Origin: Euryarchaeota archaeon UBA561
GTDB taxonomy: Archaea; Thermoplasmatota; Poseidoniia; Poseidoniales; Poseidoniaceae
Assembly (NCBI GenBank): GCA_002502295.1
Contig: DANX01000027.1
Span: 24,798 to 51,359, forward strand
Direction: 5' to 3'
DNA length: 26,562 bases
A program made the translations under genes and the position numbers. This document shows positions 1 to 7,470 of this stretch, piece after piece (within the stretch, counting starts at the first letter, position 1; the number at the start of each line of letters is the position of its first letter). The notes under the pieces are model-generated. The model saw only the letters and a list, made by a program, of their open reading frames with translations. It ran no database searches and was not told the DNA's origin.

Positions 1-967
1 GTTCAAGAACCCGCCAAGAATGCCGAAGCCGAACTTCCCGCTTGGTTGGGTGAACGTTAACATCGACCTCATCCGGGGGGCATTCTAGGTTCACCACGGC
101 CAGAGGATGGCGTCCCTGCATGAGCCGGGTTTTGTAGCCGCGGCGTATGGCTTGAAGAAAGGGTCCAGCCGCGACGGGTCGGCTGTTGATGAGCACGTGG
201 ATATCATCGCCCTTTCCTCGTGTGATGTCGGGTGTGCTGATCCAACCGCTCCAGCGTTCTTGACCCGGTGCGTCCTCGTCTTCAATCGGCTGGTTCAGCG
301 GGATGAGTTCCGTAGCCTGCGCCCCCATGATGTCGTACAGTCGATCCAACATGTTGTCGGTAGCCGGGACATTGAGCAAGGTCCTTCGTTCTGTTTTGAG
401 ATGAAATCCACATCCAGGGTGGGCCAAGGCATGGTCAACCACCACGTCAACAATACGCGCCGTTTCAGTCTCTGGACGTCGCTGGAAGGCCAAACGAGCA
501 GGGGTGTTCTGGAACAGATGATCAACCGATATCACGGTACCTTCAGCCATTCCGATCGGTTCAACTGCCGATTTCAGTCCGTCTTCCATGACAATGGTTG
601 CCCCCTGTTCACCGTCCGGTTTGCTGGAGATTTGCAATTTTGAGACCATCCCGATGCTGGCCAAAGCCTCACCCCGAAAACCGAGGGACACAATCGATGC
701 GAGGTCTTCTTTCGAGCGTAGTTTCGATGTGGCGTGGCGGTCCAAAGCCAAAGCCAGATCGTTTTGCTCGATGCCGCTGCCGTTGTCTTCAACGGTTAGA
801 CGGTCAAATCCACCACGTTCCACGGTGATCACGATGGAGGTTGAACCTGCATCAAGGCTGTTCTCAACGAGTTCTTTGACCACTTGCGCCGGGCGCTCAA
901 CCACTTCTCCTGCTGCGATAAAACCAATGGTTGCCTCGTCCAATTGGCGTATTTTCTGTGGTTTCAT
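1..967 (-). CDS. mutL: DNA mismatch repair protein MutL, amino-terminal part (cut by window edge)
   Basis: MutL is the ATP-dependent matchmaker of mismatch repair, linking MutS to downstream strand removal. About 322 codons are present from the start; the carboxy-terminal dimerisation domain lies outside the window, so it cannot be said whether the endonuclease motif exists. The GHKL ATPase motifs are clear: KELVENSLDAG at about residues 31-41 (catalytic Glu32, Asn36), DNGSGI at 61-66, HATSKL and LGFRGEAL at about 78-102, then LFQNTPAR, and VNVHPTKREVR near the cut. The ATG at 965-967 overlaps the mutS stop as ATGA, so the two are translationally coupled. The sequence closely resembles bacterial MutL, as expected if the MutS-MutL pair was acquired from bacteria (inference). 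No frame interruption was seen. Confidence 0.96.
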   Translation of the reverse strand, partial: MKPQKIRQLDEATIGFIAAGEVVERPAQVVKELVENSLDAGSTSIVITVERGGFDRLTVEDNGSGIEQNDLALALDRHATSKLRSKEDLASIVSLGFRGEALASIGMVSKLQISSKPDGEQGATIVMEDGLKSAVEPIGMAEGTVISVDHLFQNTPARLAFQRRPETETARIVDVVVDHALAHPGCGFHLKTERRTLLNVPATDNMLDRLYDIMGAQATELIPLNQPIEDEDAPGQERWSGWISTPDITRGKGDDIHVLINSRPVAAGPFLQAIRRGYKTRLMQGRHPLAVVNLECPPDEVDVNVHPTKREVRLRHSWRVLE

Positions 968-3618
968 GCGCCGCCCTCCATATCGTGCTTGAGTGCGTAG
1001 AGAACGTCCAATGCTTCCCTGGGAGACAATTCGTCAACCTGCGTCCCTTCAAGGCGTTCCAGCACCTTTGAGGCGTGTGGGGGGATGGTATCGATGGTTG
1101 AATCGGTTGTTTTCATCGCTGCAGCCGCAAAATAACCCATGAGGCTGGCTTGTCCGGTATCCCTTGACCTTGGGGCTCCATGTTCACCCGCTCGGGCCCC
1201 TCCGGCTTGCTGTTCAAGAAACGCCAACAAATCCGTAGCCCGTTCAACCACGTTTCGAGGCAGCCCCGCCAGTGCTGCGACTTGAACTCCGTAGGAATCA
1301 TCGCAGGGTCCGTCAGCCACGGTGTGCAGAAACTTGAGCTGGCCATCGCTGTGGGCGACTTGCACGTGGACGTTGCACAACCCTCGGGTTTCTTCCTCCA
1401 ACCCAATCAATTGGTGGTAGTGAGTTGCGAAGAGGGTTCGGGCGCCGATTCGCGTACAGATGTCTTCCGTCACCGACCACGCAATGGACAATCCATCAAA
1501 CGTTGAGGTGCCTCTTCCTATTTCATCAAGCAAAACAAGAGAATGTTCGGTTGCCCGCTTCAAGATGTGTGCAACTTCGATCATTTCCATCATGAACGTC
1601 GATCGTCCACGCTTGAGATCATCGCTTGCGCCAACCCGTGTGAAAATACGGTCGACGAGTCCTACTTTGGCATGTTTAGCGGGGACAAAACAACCTGCTT
1701 GAGCAAGTACCGACACCAAGGCCACGGTCCGAAGATAGGTTGACTTACCGCCCATATTTGGTCCGGTGATGAGCAAGAAACTTCGTTTTTGATTCATGAT
1801 TACATCGTTGGGGACAAAACCACGCTGTGTCTCAAGGACTGGATGGCGGGCTCCTTCGAGTTTGATGGTGTGCTGTTCGGTCATTTCGGGTTTTGTCCAT
1901 GCACGTTCTCTGCTCACTGAAGCAAAGCATTGGAGCACATCGATTGAGGCGACTCTCCGTGCAATATCGGCAAGAGCAGAGGCGTGGGCGACACAGTACG
2001 CCCTCAATTCGAGGAATTTACGGTATTCAAGTTCTTTGAGCTTTGAATCTGCGGTCAAGAGCAGGTCGTCCCGCTCAACCAATTCTTGCGTGGTGTACCG
2101 GGAGCCATTGGTCAATTGCTGTTTGCGACGCCATTCTTCAGGCACCTTGTCAAGGTGGGCTTGTGTAACCTCGATGTACCATCCAACCTGCCGATTGTTT
2201 TTCACCTTCAACGAAGGAATTGCCAATTCCTTTCGCAAACGAAGTTCAAGTTGTGTAAACCATGCCTTTCCTTCGATGGTCACGGTTCGCAATTCATCGA
2301 CCTGTTCATCCACACCGGTGCGTAAAAGTCCTCCATCTCGAAGGCCGAGCGGAGGTGCCTCGTTGAGGGTGTTGTGGATTGTTTGCCTCATTTCATCGAG
2401 TTGGTCCAATCGTTCGCTGAGGTGAACAAGCAACGGGTCTTGACTGTCCAGGCACCAATTGATGAGCGCCGGCATCCGCTCAAGGGCGTGAGCTGTCGCT
2501 ACCAAATCCCGTGCATTGCTACGTTGGTAGGCCAGTTGTGTTGCCAATCGCTCCATGTCTCGCATGCCTTTGAGGGACTCCCTCATGCCGTCCAAACGAC
2601 GTGCAGAGCGAGATAAGGTGCCGACAGCGTGATGCCGTGTTTGAATGGCCTCCATCTCTGAAAGTGGATGGAGCAACCATGTTTTCAGAAGGCGCCGACC
2701 CATGGCTGTTCTGCAACGATTGAGGGTGGAGAGGAGACTTCCTTCGTATTCTCCGGCCAGCGTTGTCGTCAATTCCAAATTCCGCAAGGTTGTTTGGTCC
2801 AGCAAAAGGTGGCCTTGTTCTTCGAGCACTTCCACGTCTTGAAGATGCACATCGACTCGGCGGTGAACGGTGGCGAGGTAATCAGCCGCCAGTCCGGTTG
2901 CTGAGAGAGCAAGCGGTGCGTGGTCAAGGTCAAGATGGCCCAAATCTGCGACGTTCAACATGTCCCTCAGCCGGTCCTCACGCTTTGTTTGACTCAGGTT
3001 GTGCTGGCTGACCATCGTTTTTTCAAGCAGGGGAAAGAGACGAGCGAGATCTCTGTCGTCTGCGTCTTTGGGCGTCAGTACGAATTCACTGGGTTGCCAT
3101 CGCAAAAGATCATCCTGCAGACGCAAAAATCGGTCTGCTCCTTCGTGGGTTGAGGCCCAGGCCTTGCCAGTTGATGCATCGATGACCGCCATGCCGAGCG
3201 CATCCTTACCAAGAACGACTGCGGCGAGAAGCGATTGTTCATCGCCTTCCAGCAATCCTTCCTCGTACAAACTTCCGGGGGTGTACACCCGCGTCACGAC
3301 CCGCTCGAGGAGTTTCGCACCCGGCCGAAGTTCTTCTTCCTGTTCCGCCACTGTGACCTTGTGTCCAGCGCGTAACATGGTGCGCAGGTGTTCCTCCAGT
3401 CCATGCCAAGGAAAGCCCGCCATTGGGATGGGGTTGTCAGCGTTTTTGTCTCTGGAGGTAAGGGAGAGCCCCAATACATCCGCCGCCACCTCGGCGTCGT
3501 CGTGAAAGAGTTCGTAAAAGTCGCCCATCCGGAAGAAGAGAATCGTGTCCGGATGTTGTTCTTTGATGTCAAAGAACTGGTCCATCATCCCCCGCTTTGT
3601 CATCTCTGCACGCTCCAT
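964..3618 (-). CDS. mutS: DNA mismatch repair protein MutS
   Basis: MutS recognises mispaired bases and short loops and recruits MutL. At 884 aa it is a full-length MutS1-type protein. The mismatch-reading motif GDFYELF lies at residues 32-38 (Phe34, Glu36). The ATPase has Walker A GPNMGGKST at about 618-626, the STFMMEM segment, Walker B LVLLDEIGRGTSTFDG at about 693-708 and the FATHYHQL switch. The carboxy end has the GVQVAALAGLP helical region, then a variable linker and a conserved-looking final helix. The first Met (3618) is used; Met6 would also work, and no strong ribosome binding site decides between them. A TTTAAA element lies about 85 bases upstream. The gene is followed directly by mutL with a 4-base overlap. 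MutS-MutL is patchy in archaea and is usually explained by transfer from bacteria. Confidence 0.97.
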   Translation of the reverse strand: MERAEMTKRGMMDQFFDIKEQHPDTILFFRMGDFYELFHDDAEVAADVLGLSLTSRDKNADNPIPMAGFPWHGLEEHLRTMLRAGHKVTVAEQEEELRPGAKLLERVVTRVYTPGSLYEEGLLEGDEQSLLAAVVLGKDALGMAVIDASTGKAWASTHEGADRFLRLQDDLLRWQPSEFVLTPKDADDRDLARLFPLLEKTMVSQHNLSQTKREDRLRDMLNVADLGHLDLDHAPLALSATGLAADYLATVHRRVDVHLQDVEVLEEQGHLLLDQTTLRNLELTTTLAGEYEGSLLSTLNRCRTAMGRRLLKTWLLHPLSEMEAIQTRHHAVGTLSRSARRLDGMRESLKGMRDMERLATQLAYQRSNARDLVATAHALERMPALINWCLDSQDPLLVHLSERLDQLDEMRQTIHNTLNEAPPLGLRDGGLLRTGVDEQVDELRTVTIEGKAWFTQLELRLRKELAIPSLKVKNNRQVGWYIEVTQAHLDKVPEEWRRKQQLTNGSRYTTQELVERDDLLLTADSKLKELEYRKFLELRAYCVAHASALADIARRVASIDVLQCFASVSRERAWTKPEMTEQHTIKLEGARHPVLETQRGFVPNDVIMNQKRSFLLITGPNMGGKSTYLRTVALVSVLAQAGCFVPAKHAKVGLVDRIFTRVGASDDLKRGRSTFMMEMIEVAHILKRATEHSLVLLDEIGRGTSTFDGLSIAWSVTEDICTRIGARTLFATHYHQLIGLEEETRGLCNVHVQVAHSDGQLKFLHTVADGPCDDSYGVQVAALAGLPRNVVERATDLLAFLEQQAGGARAGEHGAPRSRDTGQASLMGYFAAAAMKTTDSTIDTIPPHASKVLERLEGTQVDELSPREALDVLYALKHDMEGGA

Positions 3619-3711
3619 GGCTTACGCTGGAATTCATCAAGACTGACGAGGGCACATGAAGGTTCTCAAGGCGCTGGTTGAAGACGAAGGTTTTGCCGTG
3701 TTTAAACGGGT

Positions 3712-4917
3712 TCATGCCTTCTGTCGAAGTTGTTCAACGGCGTGCATTGCCATCATGGCGAGGAGAATGAATCCTCCGATGATGAAGAGGAGGTTCAAGA
3801 AACCACGTCCACTCTCTATAGAACCGTCTGCGGTGATGTCAATGGTCCATTGAATCGGGTTACCTGCTTCATCCGTTCCGTGGACGTGAACATGGTTTGC
3901 TTGAGCGCCTGCATCGGTGACCTCCACAGGTACATGGCGGCTTAGTTGGTGAACCTTAAAGATTCCTCTGTTGTAGGTGGCGAGGTTTTGGCTCCCCAAG
4001 GCGCCGATAAACCAGACCGTTTCTTCTGTATCGCTCACGACCAGCGCAGAGGGTGCATCGATCGCTTGAACGTCTTCACTCGCAGATATAACGAGGCTTT
4101 CGATGGTCCCCCCAACGATAATTTCTGTTCCAGAGTGAGCAAAACTATGGAAGATGCCTTCTCCAAACATTTCGACGTTGCGAAGCACCGGTGTTTGCGC
4201 ATCGCCTGCCCACGTAATCCATCCTAAAACGGGCCTGGCTTGTGGTGTGGCTGGACTCGAGCCATCAGCACCAGAGGTGCTGGAATGGGTGCCAATGGCT
4301 ACCCAGAGGCCTTCGGAATGGGCTTCAACATGATGCCACTGCACTCCAGAGGACATGGACATAGCGGAAGTCGGTACACCAGCAACAACTCCACGGAACG
4401 AGGTTGCGCTGCCTTCCATCGTTAGAAAAAGACGGTGAGTGGAGGTTTTACCAAGACGGTCAGCGACGTCGTTGACCGTAAAGGTCTCGCCGAAGGAGGT
4501 GTAATCGTAGGTGATCAGCATGTTTCCTTGGAGTCCCATCAACTGGTTCGCAGCTACTGAAAACACGCGCTCGCCGCTTGGCATGGTTTTGATGAAGTTC
4601 ACCTGACCGCCGAGGTCCGTGGTTTCGGAGTCGTACACGGCGGTGCTGGCCCCATCGGCATGCTCCGTAAACATGCTGTAGCCGGCGCTTGGAGCGTAAA
4701 CAAGTGCCGTGTATGCGCCTTCGTCATCGTGGTACTCGATTTCGGTCACCAAACCACCTTTGTGCAAGGCTTCGACTTTGACAACTTGGTCGCCAACAAA
4801 ATGCTCAGTAGCATCGATGGCGAGGGCACCAAACACAACGAAAACAGCAAACAAGGAGAGGGTGAGCCACTGGTGCTCGGATTCCTCCTCAAGGAGTCGC
4901 CGCCACCTGCCAGCCAT
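3712..4917 (-). CDS. Membrane-anchored protein of unknown function with large outer domain
   Basis: I do not recognise a named family. From the chosen ATG the protein is 401 aa: a short basic/acidic cytoplasmic start (MAGRWRRLLEEESEHQW), a membrane segment at about 17-36, some 330 residues of beta-rich, Gly/Thr/Ser-rich sequence, then a second membrane helix near the end (LLFIIGGFILLAMMAMHA) and a short basic tail. The middle has repeat-like strands resembling a beta-propeller, but no motif is decisive. The frame stays open to an ATG at 5046, only 4 bases from the divergent L10e start; I prefer the start at 4917 because the longer version would consume the whole shared promoter region. It lies 93 bases upstream of mutS on the same strand, with no functional link apparent. 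Confidence 0.75.
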   Translation of the reverse strand: MAGRWRRLLEEESEHQWLTLSLFAVFVVFGALAIDATEHFVGDQVVKVEALHKGGLVTEIEYHDDEGAYTALVYAPSAGYSMFTEHADGASTAVYDSETTDLGGQVNFIKTMPSGERVFSVAANQLMGLQGNMLITYDYTSFGETFTVNDVADRLGKTSTHRLFLTMEGSATSFRGVVAGVPTSAMSMSSGVQWHHVEAHSEGLWVAIGTHSSTSGADGSSPATPQARPVLGWITWAGDAQTPVLRNVEMFGEGIFHSFAHSGTEIIVGGTIESLVISASEDVQAIDAPSALVVSDTEETVWFIGALGSQNLATYNRGIFKVHQLSRHVPVEVTDAGAQANHVHVHGTDEAGNPIQWTIDITADGSIESGRGFLNLLFIIGGFILLAMMAMHAVEQLRQKA

Positions 4918-5000
4918 GTCGTGGGCTAGGAGCGGCGCATCATGAAGACTTTGCTTGTACAACCGTGTCACAGTCTTTGAGGGAATTAATTTCGTGTGCG

Positions 5001-5018
5001 GAGATATCATAAGGGGAG
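5001..5018 (+). promoter_or_regulatory. Candidate core promoter for L10e
   Basis: The sequence GATATCATAAGGGGAG lies about 33-50 bases before the L10e ATG. TCATAAGGGG also occurs at nearly the same distance before L37e (15221-15230; 44 versus 42 bases from T to ATG). Read as a TATA-like box, it would give a short leader of about 15 bases carrying the GGAGG at 5039-5043. Assigned by position and similarity only. Confidence 0.4.
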
Positions 5019-5038
5019 CATTTGTCGCAGGGGTGCTT

Positions 5039-5043
5039 GGAGG
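5039..5043 (+). promoter_or_regulatory. Ribosome binding site deciding the L10e start
   Basis: GGAGG ends 7 bases before ATG 5051. It supports this start over an in-frame upstream ATG at 4955, which would add residues not found in L10e proteins. Confidence 0.75.
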
Positions 5044-5050
5044 CATACCT

Positions 5051-5590
5051 ATGGCACGTAAACCAGCAGTGATGTACCGCCGCTTGAAAGGCCCAGCCTA
5101 CACTCGTCGCAAGTACATTGGTGGTGTACCCAACAACCGTATCATGCAATTCCACGTCGGAAACCGACGTGCTGCGGAGACGGGCGAGTTCCAGGTTGTC
5201 CTCGAACTCCGCGCCGACAACGATGTCCAAATTCGTCACACGGCGCTCGAAGCTGCTCGTGTTGTTTCCAACTCAACCATCCGTAAGGAAGCCGGTGCAC
5301 AAGGCTACGCCCTTCGTGTCCACACCTTTCCACACCATGTCCTCCGGGAAAACAAGCAAGCCACCGGTGCTGGTGCTGACCGTGTATCTCAGGGTATGCG
5401 ATGCGCTTTCGGTAAGAACGTTGGAACGGCCGCTCGTGTAAAGCGAGGTCAGCGTGTCATTTCCATCCACGTGAATGCGCCTCATTACCTCACAGCTCGT
5501 GATGCTCTTCGCAAGGCGAGCATGAAGTTCCCTACACCATGCACCGTTCGCCTCATTCGTGGTCATGAGCACCTGAAGGGTCTCATTTGA
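5051..5590 (+). CDS. rpl10e: Large-subunit ribosomal protein L10e (uL16)
   Basis: This is the archaeal/eukaryotic homologue of bacterial L16, which sits near the ribosomal A site and the GTPase centre. The 179-aa length is normal for the family. The amino end, MARKPAVMYRRLKGPAYTRR, and the following KYIGGVPNNRIMQFHVGN match the archaeal L10e pattern, as do HTFPHHVLRENKQATGAGADR and the basic central stretch. The start is fixed by GGAGG 7 bases upstream. It is followed 71 bases later by RLI/ABCE1 on the same strand, so the two may be transcribed together; both act on the large subunit. Divergent from the membrane protein gene on the other strand. Confidence 0.97.
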   Translation: MARKPAVMYRRLKGPAYTRRKYIGGVPNNRIMQFHVGNRRAAETGEFQVVLELRADNDVQIRHTALEAARVVSNSTIRKEAGAQGYALRVHTFPHHVLRENKQATGAGADRVSQGMRCAFGKNVGTAARVKRGQRVISIHVNAPHYLTARDALRKASMKFPTPCTVRLIRGHEHLKGLI

Positions 5591-5661
5591 ACCGAGAAGA
5601 ATTATTTGCCCGGCACCTCTGTTTTGGGGCAAGGGCTCCAAAACCTTGAGAGGGGAAAACC

Positions 5662-7431
5662 ATGAGAATCGCCGTCGTCATTCCGGAGCGCTGCAAGCCC
5701 AAGAGCAACGCTTTCGAATACTTGGAACGGTGGTCTAAAACCTGCTCAATGGATTGCATAATGGTTGAAGGAAAAAACATCAAAATCTCTGAGTTTGCTT
5801 GCCCACCATGCATCATTCGAGCGAAATTATGCCCCGATGATGCGGTGATGATCATCAACCTCCCCGCTGAACTTGACACAGACATGATTCATCGATTTTC
5901 GTTGAACGGCTTTCGTCTGTTCCGTCTTCCGACGCCAAGCCAGGAGCGTGTGGTCGGTATTCTTGGTCCAAACGGCATGGGGAAATCAACCGCCATGAGT
6001 GTTCTCTCCGGGCGCCTCGTACCCAACCTAGGTGAATGGGAAAACAAAGAACCTCAGTGGGGTGAAGTCATCGAAACCCTCCCTCGTGGAGAACTGAGGG
6101 ATTTCTTGACGGCCGTTGAAAAGAAAACGGTGAAAGTGGCGCTCAAACCGCAAAACGTCGACCGGATACCAAAACGGGTAGAGGGCACCGTTTCCTCTCT
6201 TCTTGAAAAGGTGGACGAGCGAGGGCTCTATGACGAGATGGTGGTGACTCTAGGCATCGATCACCTGCTTGATCGTACACTGAACCAACTCTCTGGCGGT
6301 GAACTTCAACGGGTCGCTATCTGTGCCACACTGCTCCGTGATGTTGACGTGTACTTCTTTGACGAACCCTCCTCGTACCTCGATATCTTCGAGCGCATGC
6401 GCATTGTGAAGATTATCCAACAACTGGCAGAAGAAAAGCGGGTCATCGTAATTGAACACGATTTGGCCGTTTTGGACGTGTTGGCAGACCTGACGCACAT
6501 CGTCTATGGCGTCAAGGGCGCGTACGGTATTTTCACGCCTGCTCGAAACACAAGGAAGGCCATCAATGCCTACTTGGAAGGATACCTCCCCGAAGAAAAC
6601 GTCCGCATTCGAGCCAAACCGATCAAGTTCCTTCGTCATCGCGACCGGGCTGCCGAGCGGGGAACACCGGTGGTCAGTTGGGGTGGATTGGAAAAGAAAC
6701 TGGGTGACTTTACACTTACTTCGGGCGAGGGGGCTGTTCACCGTTCTGAAGTTGTTGGCGTCGTGGGGTCCAATGGAACTGGGAAATCCACCATGATCAA
6801 GATCCTCGCAGGTGAGCATGAGTACGATGCTGGATGGGTGACGGCCGATGCCACCATCTCCTACAAGCCCCAACACATTGACGTTGACATTGATGGGACG
6901 GTCCAGTTGTGGCTCGACAGTGAACTCGGCCCTCGTTGGCGAAGCGGGGAATTCCACGTTAACGTCATCAAAGCTTTGGGGGTCGATCAACTTCTTCCGA
7001 AGCGTGTGAAAAAACTCTCGGGTGGCGAGCGGCAAGCCGTTTCAATTGCCCTCTGCCTTGGGAGAGATGCTGATCTCTATCTCCTCGATGAACCTTCAGC
7101 CCATCTGGATGCGAATGCTCGAATGGAAGCTGCAAAGGCCATTCGACGGACCATGGAAGCCAACGAGAAATCAGCCTTCGTTATTGACCACGATGTGTAC
7201 TTCATTGACATCGTTTCTGATTCCCTGCTGGTGTTTGAAGGGCAAGGAGGCGTGGAGGGGCGAGCAACAGGGCCATACAATCTGAGGGAAGGCATGAACC
7301 AATTCCTTTCCGGAGTTGACGTAACCTTCCGAAGGGATCACGATTCTCGACGCCCCCGAATCAACAAGGGTGAAAGCAGAAAAGACCGACAGCAACGAAC
7401 GAGTGGTGACTACTATTCCTACGATGTATGA
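5662..7431 (+). CDS. abce1: ABCE1/RLI ribosome-recycling ATPase with degenerate Fe-S domain
   Basis: ABCE1/RLI splits 70S ribosomes after termination using two ABC ATPase domains and an amino-terminal domain with two 4Fe-4S clusters. Here (589 aa) both ATPase halves look intact: Walker A GPNGMGKST at 102-110, signature LSGGELQRVA, Walker B YFFDEPSSYLD and VIEHD; then Walker A GSNGTGKST near 368, signature LSGGERQAVS, LYLLDEPSAHLD and VIDHD. The conserved carboxy end FRRDHDSRRPR is present. The Fe-S domain is abnormal. Against the usual C-x4-C-x3-C-x3-C and C-x2-C-x2-C-x3-CP patterns it shows Cys11, Asn16, Tyr20, Trp24 and Cys47, Cys50, Arg53, Cys57, so four of eight ligands are gone. Two extra cysteines (28, 32) might partly compensate. 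The start has a purine-rich site (GAGAGGGG) upstream and the standard MRIAVV opening. Confidence 0.96.
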   Translation: MRIAVVIPERCKPKSNAFEYLERWSKTCSMDCIMVEGKNIKISEFACPPCIIRAKLCPDDAVMIINLPAELDTDMIHRFSLNGFRLFRLPTPSQERVVGILGPNGMGKSTAMSVLSGRLVPNLGEWENKEPQWGEVIETLPRGELRDFLTAVEKKTVKVALKPQNVDRIPKRVEGTVSSLLEKVDERGLYDEMVVTLGIDHLLDRTLNQLSGGELQRVAICATLLRDVDVYFFDEPSSYLDIFERMRIVKIIQQLAEEKRVIVIEHDLAVLDVLADLTHIVYGVKGAYGIFTPARNTRKAINAYLEGYLPEENVRIRAKPIKFLRHRDRAAERGTPVVSWGGLEKKLGDFTLTSGEGAVHRSEVVGVVGSNGTGKSTMIKILAGEHEYDAGWVTADATISYKPQHIDVDIDGTVQLWLDSELGPRWRSGEFHVNVIKALGVDQLLPKRVKKLSGGERQAVSIALCLGRDADLYLLDEPSAHLDANARMEAAKAIRRTMEANEKSAFVIDHDVYFIDIVSDSLLVFEGQGGVEGRATGPYNLREGMNQFLSGVDVTFRRDHDSRRPRINKGESRKDRQQRTSGDYYSYDV

Positions 7432-7458
7432 CGCCAGGTGTTTTCATCCATTCTCTGT

Positions 7459-7466
7459 GGAGGTGG
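7459..7466 (+). promoter_or_regulatory. Ribosome binding site selecting a GTG start
   Basis: GGAGGTGG lies just upstream of GTG 7471, with 7 bases between GGAGG and the start. It favours this GTG over the other in-frame GTG at 7438. Confidence 0.7.
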
Positions 7467-7470
7467 AACC

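Noticed and set aside
107..643. 178-codon plus-strand frame inside mutL
   Set aside because: Antisense to the conserved MutL ATPase domain, no domain recognised.
1796..2425. 209-codon plus-strand frame inside mutS
   Set aside because: Antisense to conserved MutS; Ser/Arg-rich translation typical of a shadow frame.
3697..3710. CCGTGTTTAAACGG palindrome upstream of mutS as an operator
   Set aside because: GTTTAAAC is symmetrical, but a single occurrence; the TTTAAA may simply be a TATA box about 85 bases before mutS.
5606..5632. TTGCCC...GGGCAA inverted repeat between L10e and RLI as a terminator or attenuator
   Set aside because: Only a 6-bp stem around a 15-base loop with no following T tract; could be chance.
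6250..7035. 261-codon open frame on the minus strand inside RLI
   Set aside because: It lies wholly antisense to conserved ABC ATPase motifs and its translation has no recognisable domain; a shadow frame.
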